A DNA stretch of 48,478 nt from Lachnospiraceae bacterium (GTDB taxonomy: Bacteria > Bacillota > Clostridia > Lachnospirales > Lachnospiraceae). A program made the position numbers and the translations under genes. The notes under the pieces were generated by a model. That model did no database searches and had not been told where the DNA came from. It saw only the letters and a program-made list of their open reading frames with translations. Below, in pieces: positions 44,354-48,478 of this stretch. How positions within the stretch are numbered: position 1 is the first letter of the stretch; every line of letters starts with the position of its first letter. The DNA is taken from contig JAILEQ010000116.1 of assembly GCA_024687305.1 (NCBI GenBank), forward strand, positions 1 to 48,478, in the 5' to 3' direction.

Positions 44354-45535
44354 TCATTTTATCTTTTTTGCAACTACGGCAAACCTGCCGTTTTCTTCCT
44401 GATAATCACATGTTGAAAGAGTTATCAGTCTGTCTCCGTACACGGCCGTCACGCCGGTATCGTAAATACTTAGTTTGCTCATCTCTTCCATCGCCGAATC
44501 AAATTCCGCTTCGGAGTTGGCATCGATGAACTGATAATACTTAAAAGTTATCTCATCGGCACTGTATATATGTGTTCTGAAAGCATACATCACTTCATAC
44601 GTGCCTTTTTCGTAAATCGTATCGAACTGAATGTATTTGTGCTTTTCGTAAAACTCTTTATTGCCGTATTTGACAAGTGAACCGAACATTTTGCCCGAAT
44701 TCATATGATGTCCGTAAATTATATAATTGGTGTTTCCAAGTATCACATCACAATTGCAGTCAAGAAAAATGCATCCGTTGGCATCTTCTTTCTGATCGAA
44801 ATTATGTTTTAGATAATACTCGTTGTTGACCGTCTGCATTACAGGATAATCGATCTTTGTATCGTCGATCTTGATCCAGCCTATAAGACTTTTGTTCTTG
44901 TTGTACAAAGCCTTATATTCATCAAGTATCTCCGGAATCACGATCTCCTGAGTGTACTCCTTTTTTAAAACGGTCTCGACCGAAATGAACGAAGCAGCCG
45001 AGGAATCTTTAAGTTCGGCCCATTCGCCTGCCGAGCGTTCCGCATTTCTTGCATCAATCGTATATTTTACAAAATAACCGATGCAGCAAAGAGAAATCAA
45101 AACAAGAAAAACAACCAGTATCGTCCTTTTACGGTTCTGCCGGTTAATCTCTTTCAATACTTCTTTGCTTACAACAACATCCTTTGACGCACTCTTTTTA
45201 CCTTCTTTGGTTTTTAAAGAATTGTTGCCGGTCTTAGAATGACCCTTTTCATTATTATCGGCATTTCGGGGAGAATTCTTAACCCCGTCGGATTTAATTG
45301 TCTCCTTTTTTATGCCCTTTTTCATATTCGAATAAAGTTCGAATATCTCGTCGTCAAATCTCCTTCCTATCTCGGAAGAAAAGTTTACCGCCTGAAGCTC
45401 ACTGTACAGGTTTTTCAGACCTTCATCGGTATTTATATCAAACAGTCGTTTAAGCCGAAGGATTGTTTCTTTATCCTTGCAGGCAAGATCATATTCTTCC
45501 TGCGTTCTGAATTTAATGCCGTCAAGTTCAAGCAT
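44354..45535 (-). CDS. srtB: Class B sortase with long cytoplasmic N-terminal region
   Basis: This 393-residue transpeptidase joins secreted proteins to the cell wall. The catalytic domain (about 205-393) has YGHHMNSGKMFG with the histidine near 275, TLSTCDY with the cysteine near 376, and ENGRFAVVA with the arginine. YYLKHNFDQ and similar parts mark class B. Before the membrane segment (about 137-158) lies a cytoplasmic region of some 135 residues that most sortases lack, with GIKFRTQEEYDLACKDKET and a lysine-rich, low-complexity part. Its two neighbours downstream carry TPxTGD signals and are its likely substrates. There is no close Shine-Dalgarno site: AGGTGG is 13 bases from the ATG. Confidence 0.88.
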   Translation of the reverse strand: MLELDGIKFRTQEEYDLACKDKETILRLKRLFDINTDEGLKNLYSELQAVNFSSEIGRRFDDEIFELYSNMKKGIKKETIKSDGVKNSPRNADNNEKGHSKTGNNSLKTKEGKKSASKDVVVSKEVLKEINRQNRKRTILVVFLVLISLCCIGYFVKYTIDARNAERSAGEWAELKDSSAASFISVETVLKKEYTQEIVIPEILDEYKALYNKNKSLIGWIKIDDTKIDYPVMQTVNNEYYLKHNFDQKEDANGCIFLDCNCDVILGNTNYIIYGHHMNSGKMFGSLVKYGNKEFYEKHKYIQFDTIYEKGTYEVMYAFRTHIYSADEITFKYYQFIDANSEAEFDSAMEEMSKLSIYDTGVTAVYGDRLITLSTCDYQEENGRFAVVAKKIK

Positions 45536-45577
45536 AACTCAATATAATCCACCTAATCATAGCATTATACACATATC

Positions 45578-45605
45578 ATTGTACTATATATTGCACATTT
45601 ATCAA
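45578..45605 (-). promoter_or_regulatory. Promoter of the sortase-LRR operon
   Basis: TTGATA and TACAAT are 16 bases apart on the minus strand, about 43 bases upstream of the sortase start. A second possible -10, GTATAAT, lies further downstream. Confidence 0.55.
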
Positions 45606-45663
45606 GTATTTTTTCAATATGTAGTTGTTTTGGTTTTAACATTGATCAGAAAATACATGCATC

Positions 45664-45691
45664 AAAAAAGGGCCTTATTCTTCAAGGCCCT
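45664..45691 (-). terminator. Terminator overlapping the end of the HPt gene
   Basis: GGGCCTT pairs with AAGGCCC across a short loop and runs into TTTTTT on the minus strand. Half of the stem lies in the last codons of the HPt gene. Confidence 0.88.
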
Positions 45692-46034
45692 CAATGATCT
45701 CCAATGCTTCGGCATAATATCTTATAAATCGGTCCAGATTATCGGGATCGACGTCGAGTTTTCCCGATCTGTAAACCTCTACCATAGGCCGTACCTCTTC
45801 GTAAATCTTTCCAAGACCAAGATTTGCCGTTACGCCTTTTAGTGCATGCATCGCTTCAAACGCACCTTCGACATCTTTAGCTTCGGCTGCTTTTAAATAT
45901 TTATTATAATTTTGGTCGGAAAGAAACTTCTTCAGAAAACGGACATACATCTCTTCACTGTCCATAAAGCGTTCCATCGTTTCTTCCAGATTCACACCCA
46001 TACGGTTATATTCCGAAATATATCTCAGTGCCAT
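45675..46034 (-). CDS. Stand-alone histidine phosphotransfer (HPt) protein
   Basis: HPt proteins pass phosphate between receiver domains in phosphorelays. This 119-residue helical protein has AMHALKGVTANLG with H63 as the expected phosphorylated residue, in the HxLKG context of the family. No kinase or receiver gene lies nearby, so its partners must be encoded elsewhere. It has GGAGG-like sequence before the start and a terminator overlapping its end, so it is a single-gene unit between EF-G and the sortase operon. Confidence 0.88.
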   Translation of the reverse strand: MALRYISEYNRMGVNLEETMERFMDSEEMYVRFLKKFLSDQNYNKYLKAAEAKDVEGAFEAMHALKGVTANLGLGKIYEEVRPMVEVYRSGKLDVDPDNLDRFIRYYAEALEIIEGLEE

Positions 46035-46063
46035 CGCTGCCTCCCTTCCTCCGATATTGGAAT

Positions 46064-46097
46064 AAAAAAGTACAAAGGGGTTAAAACCCCTTTGTAC
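46064..46097 (-). terminator. Intrinsic terminator of the EF-G-like gene
   Basis: GTACAAAGGGG pairs perfectly with its complement around a six-base loop, followed by six T on the minus strand. It is 10 bases past the stop at 46107. Confidence 0.93.
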
Positions 46098-46106
46098 ATA
46101 AAAATA

Positions 46107-48200
46107 TCATGCATCAACGTTACTTTCCGCAACTTTGGCAGCACGTTCTTTAACCTGTGCCTCCTGAATATCCGAAGGAGCCTGCTCATAACGATCAAAT
46201 TCATATTCGTACTCGCCGCGTCCTCCTGTCATCGAACGAAGATCTGTACAATATCCGTGAAGACTCATCATCGGAACATTGGCTTCAATGATCTGACGTC
46301 CGCCGGGAATAGGGTTCATACCGAGAACACGTCCTCTTCTCTTATTAAGATCACCCATAACATCACCGGTATAAGAATCGGGAACGTTAACCTTAAGTGA
46401 AGCAATAGGCTCAAGAAGTATGGGACCGGCTTCCATAAAGCCTTTCTTGAACGCCTGACTTGCCGCCATCTTGAATGCCATTTCCGAAGAATCTACGGGA
46501 TGGTAAGAACCGTCATACAAAGTAGCCTTTACTCCGACAACCGGATATGCCGCAAGAGGACCTCTCAAAACAGATTCCTGAAGTCCCTTTTCAACTGCGG
46601 GGAAGTAGTTCTTGGGAACGGCACCGCCGACAACTTCTTCTTCAAAGATATAAGGTGTTGTTATATCTCCGCTGGGTTCAAAACGCATCTTAACATGTCC
46701 GTACTGGCCGTGACCACCTGACTGTTTCTTGTACTTGTATTCCACATCGGAATTCTTCTTTATCGTCTCTCTGAATGCGATCTTGGGTTTTTCAAGTTCA
46801 ACTTCAACTTTATATTCGTTCTTAAGTCTTGAAACCGCAACATCGAGTGCCATATCGCCCATCGCATAAAGGAGCATCTGTCCGTTCTCGGAATCGTTGA
46901 CACTCTTTAAAGTGATATCTTCGTGCATCATCTTCTGAAGAGCCTGTGAAAGCTTGTCAACATCGCCCTTATTGACGGGCCTGTATCTCATATAAGTATA
47001 AGGTTTCGAGATCTCAAACATACCGTATTTGATAACATTTGCCTTTGTGGAAAGTGAGTTTCCGGTACGGGCGCTTGAAAGTTTCGGAATGGCTCCGATA
47101 TCACCCGCATGAAGTTCGCTTACTTCTACGGGCTTATTTCCCTGAAGCGTATAAAGTTTTGAAACTCTTTCTTCAATGTCTTTATCCACGTTGTAAACCA
47201 TGTCATCGGCTTTAAATACGCCCGAGCATACTTTGATAAGCGAATACTTACCGATGAAAGGATCGACGATCGTCTTAAAGATAAATGCCGATTTAGCCTT
47301 TGCGAAATCAAAATCAGCCGGGAATATCTCATTGGTCTTCATTGAGATACCTGCGATCTTGCAGTTCTCGGGACTGGGGAAGTATTTAACGATATCATCA
47401 AGCAGTGTATAAATACCATAGCAAAGAAGGCTTGATCCCATAGTCATGGGAACTACGCTTCCGTCGATGATATTGGTACGAAGCGCCGAACGTATCTCCG
47501 CATCCGAGAATGTATCTCCGGAGAAATATCTGTCCATAAATTCTTCGCTCGTCTCGGCAACTGTCTCCATCAAAGTATCTCTGTACTGCTGAAGGTTTGC
47601 TTTCGAATATTCGGGAACGGGTATCTCAACGGCATCTTTACCCTGCCATTTGTTACCTGTCTCGGATATGACGTTAACGTAACCGATAAGTTTTTCGTTT
47701 TCACGGATAGGAAGATGGAAAGGAGCCATGCGCTTTCCGTACTTCTCGGTCATAGTCTCGACTACATTCTTATAAGATGCATTGTCGATATCCATATCGG
47801 TAACAAAAACAAGTCTGGGAAGCTTATGCTTTTCGCAAAGATCCCATGCCTTTTCTGCGCCTACTTCAAAACCGGACTTTCCGGAAACGACGATAATGGC
47901 TGCATCCGCAGCGGCAACCGCTTCTTCAACCTCGCCTACGAAATCGAAATAACCGGGTGTATCCAAAAGATTTATCTTAGTACCTTCCCACTCTATTGAA
48001 ACAAGAGAAGTGTTGATCGAAAACTTTCTCTTCTGTTCTTCTTTTCCGAAATCGCTGATGGTATTTCCATCGTCGATCTTGCCCATACGGGATGTAAGAC
48101 CCGCAAGATAAGCCATTGCTTCAACAAGGCTCGTCTTACCGCATCCGCCGTGACCTAACAGCACAACATTTCTGATCTTGTCTGTTGTGTAAACATTCAT
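46107..48200 (-). CDS. EF-G-like translational GTPase (second-copy type)
   Basis: This 697-residue protein has the EF-G domain order: a G domain, beta barrel domain II, then domains III-V. The P-loop is GHGGCGKT (16-23), where canonical EF-G has GHIDAGKT. The DTPGYFDF motif (G3) is normal. The G4 motif, NKxD in most GTPases, reads TDMD in FVTDMDIDNAS (near 137-140). Domain IV contains GQYGHVKM and the C-terminus GGRGEYEYEFDRYEQAP. It is therefore a divergent paralog, not the main fusA, which is usually beside rpsL-rpsG. I start it at the ATG at 48200, with GGAGGG nine bases upstream; upstream codons do not match the family. It is a single-gene unit. Confidence 0.88.
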   Translation of the reverse strand: MNVYTTDKIRNVVLLGHGGCGKTSLVEAMAYLAGLTSRMGKIDDGNTISDFGKEEQKRKFSINTSLVSIEWEGTKINLLDTPGYFDFVGEVEEAVAAADAAIIVVSGKSGFEVGAEKAWDLCEKHKLPRLVFVTDMDIDNASYKNVVETMTEKYGKRMAPFHLPIRENEKLIGYVNVISETGNKWQGKDAVEIPVPEYSKANLQQYRDTLMETVAETSEEFMDRYFSGDTFSDAEIRSALRTNIIDGSVVPMTMGSSLLCYGIYTLLDDIVKYFPSPENCKIAGISMKTNEIFPADFDFAKAKSAFIFKTIVDPFIGKYSLIKVCSGVFKADDMVYNVDKDIEERVSKLYTLQGNKPVEVSELHAGDIGAIPKLSSARTGNSLSTKANVIKYGMFEISKPYTYMRYRPVNKGDVDKLSQALQKMMHEDITLKSVNDSENGQMLLYAMGDMALDVAVSRLKNEYKVEVELEKPKIAFRETIKKNSDVEYKYKKQSGGHGQYGHVKMRFEPSGDITTPYIFEEEVVGGAVPKNYFPAVEKGLQESVLRGPLAAYPVVGVKATLYDGSYHPVDSSEMAFKMAASQAFKKGFMEAGPILLEPIASLKVNVPDSYTGDVMGDLNKRRGRVLGMNPIPGGRQIIEANVPMMSLHGYCTDLRSMTGGRGEYEYEFDRYEQAPSDIQEAQVKERAAKVAESNVDA

Positions 48201-48259
48201 AATCAATAACCCTCCAAATACATTTATTGGACACTTTCCTAAGAAACGACCTTGGGAAT

Positions 48260-48288
48260 ATTGTACTAAAAATTCGCACAATAATCAA
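48260..48288 (-). promoter_or_regulatory. Promoter of the EF-G-like gene
   Basis: TTGATT and TACAAT are 17 bases apart on the minus strand. The leader to the start is about 55 bases. Confidence 0.65.
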
Positions 48289-48322
48289 TAAAATTATCAA
48301 AATTCACAAAATATTTAGAATG

Positions 48323-48358
48323 AAAAAAAAGGCCTCACACAATTTGTGTGAGGCCTTT
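48323..48358 (-). terminator. Terminator of the partial gene at the window end
   Basis: AAAGGCCTCACAC pairs with GTGTGAGGCCTTT around AAATT and is followed by eight T in the minus direction. Confidence 0.92.
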
Positions 48359-48370
48359 AAAAATCAGTCA

Positions 48371-48478
48371 CTATTTTGTTTCTTCTTCAACCGTCTGGTA
48401 TACTTCGATCCTTGCGGCATCCATTTCGGGCATACCTATAAAGATTGCACCGTAAACAAACATATTGCCCTTCTTTTC
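48371..48478 (-). CDS. C-terminal 35 residues of an unidentified protein
   Basis: The frame is open from the window edge to a TAG at 48371. The peptide includes NMFVYGAIFIGMPEMD and ends QTVEEETK. A strong terminator follows, as expected for a real gene end. The fragment is too short for me to recognise a family. Confidence 0.7.
   Translation of the reverse strand, partial: EKKGNMFVYGAIFIGMPEMDAARIEVYQTVEEETK

Overview
The window reads as chromosomal DNA of a low-GC Gram-positive in the Clostridia, most likely Lachnospiraceae. This rests on gene content and order (rpmB divergent from an Asp23/FakA pair with recG beyond; parE-parC-rsmD-coaD; a ruvAB-zapA-U32 run; a NusG domain II plus Gx-transporter pair), Shine-Dalgarno sites of the AGGAGG type, sigma-A-like promoters and many short hairpin-plus-T-tract terminators. 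The genus cannot be fixed by eye. No tRNA, rRNA, CRISPR array, phage gene or insertion sequence was found. Almost all genes lie on the minus strand; rpmB, an HD-GYP-type gene, a histidine phosphatase and a small lipoprotein are on the plus strand.

Region 1 (1-15.3 kb) is housekeeping: a partial SDR, a pseudouridine synthase, a coiled-coil protein, coaD, rsmD, topoisomerase IV (parC, parE), a short unit with two overlapping small reading frames, DegV, recG, FakA with an Asp23 protein, rpmB, then a J-domain protein, GerW, a DUF2953 protein and an unknown. DegV and FakA together suggest use of exogenous fatty acids.

Region 2 (15.4-25.7 kb) holds a degenerate HD-GYP gene, then a long minus-strand run from a NusG domain II protein through a Gx-type membrane protein, ruvA, ruvB and zapA to a U32 protein whose C-terminal part is a separate gene, a 930-residue fusion of a SEDS glycosyltransferase with a class B penicillin-binding protein, and a Nudix hydrolase.

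Region 3 (25.7-36.4 kb) is amino-acid metabolism: leuD, leuC, a cysK-like gene, ilvC, two different acetolactate synthase small subunits and ilvB; then a probable (Re)-citrate synthase, a FadR-type GntR regulator and NADP isocitrate dehydrogenase, which together would supply 2-oxoglutarate for glutamate. The promoters of the citrate synthase operon and of ilvN-ilvC share spacing, both hexamers and a GTATACAAT-centred element.

Region 4 (36.4-45.6 kb) is a surface module: a class B sortase with a long cytoplasmic N-terminus, followed by two secreted BspA-type leucine-rich-repeat proteins (1696 and 925 residues) ending in TPxTGD sorting signals. Region 5 (45.6-48.5 kb) has a lone HPt protein, an EF-G-like GTPase with an altered G4 motif, and the end of an unidentified gene.

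The most unusual points are the sortase/BspA module, the SEDS-PBP fusion, the overlapping small frames near 7.4 kb, the recurrent start codons that abut terminator hairpins and lack a Shine-Dalgarno site, two candidate leaderless promoters, and the HD-to-YD change in the HD-GYP protein.
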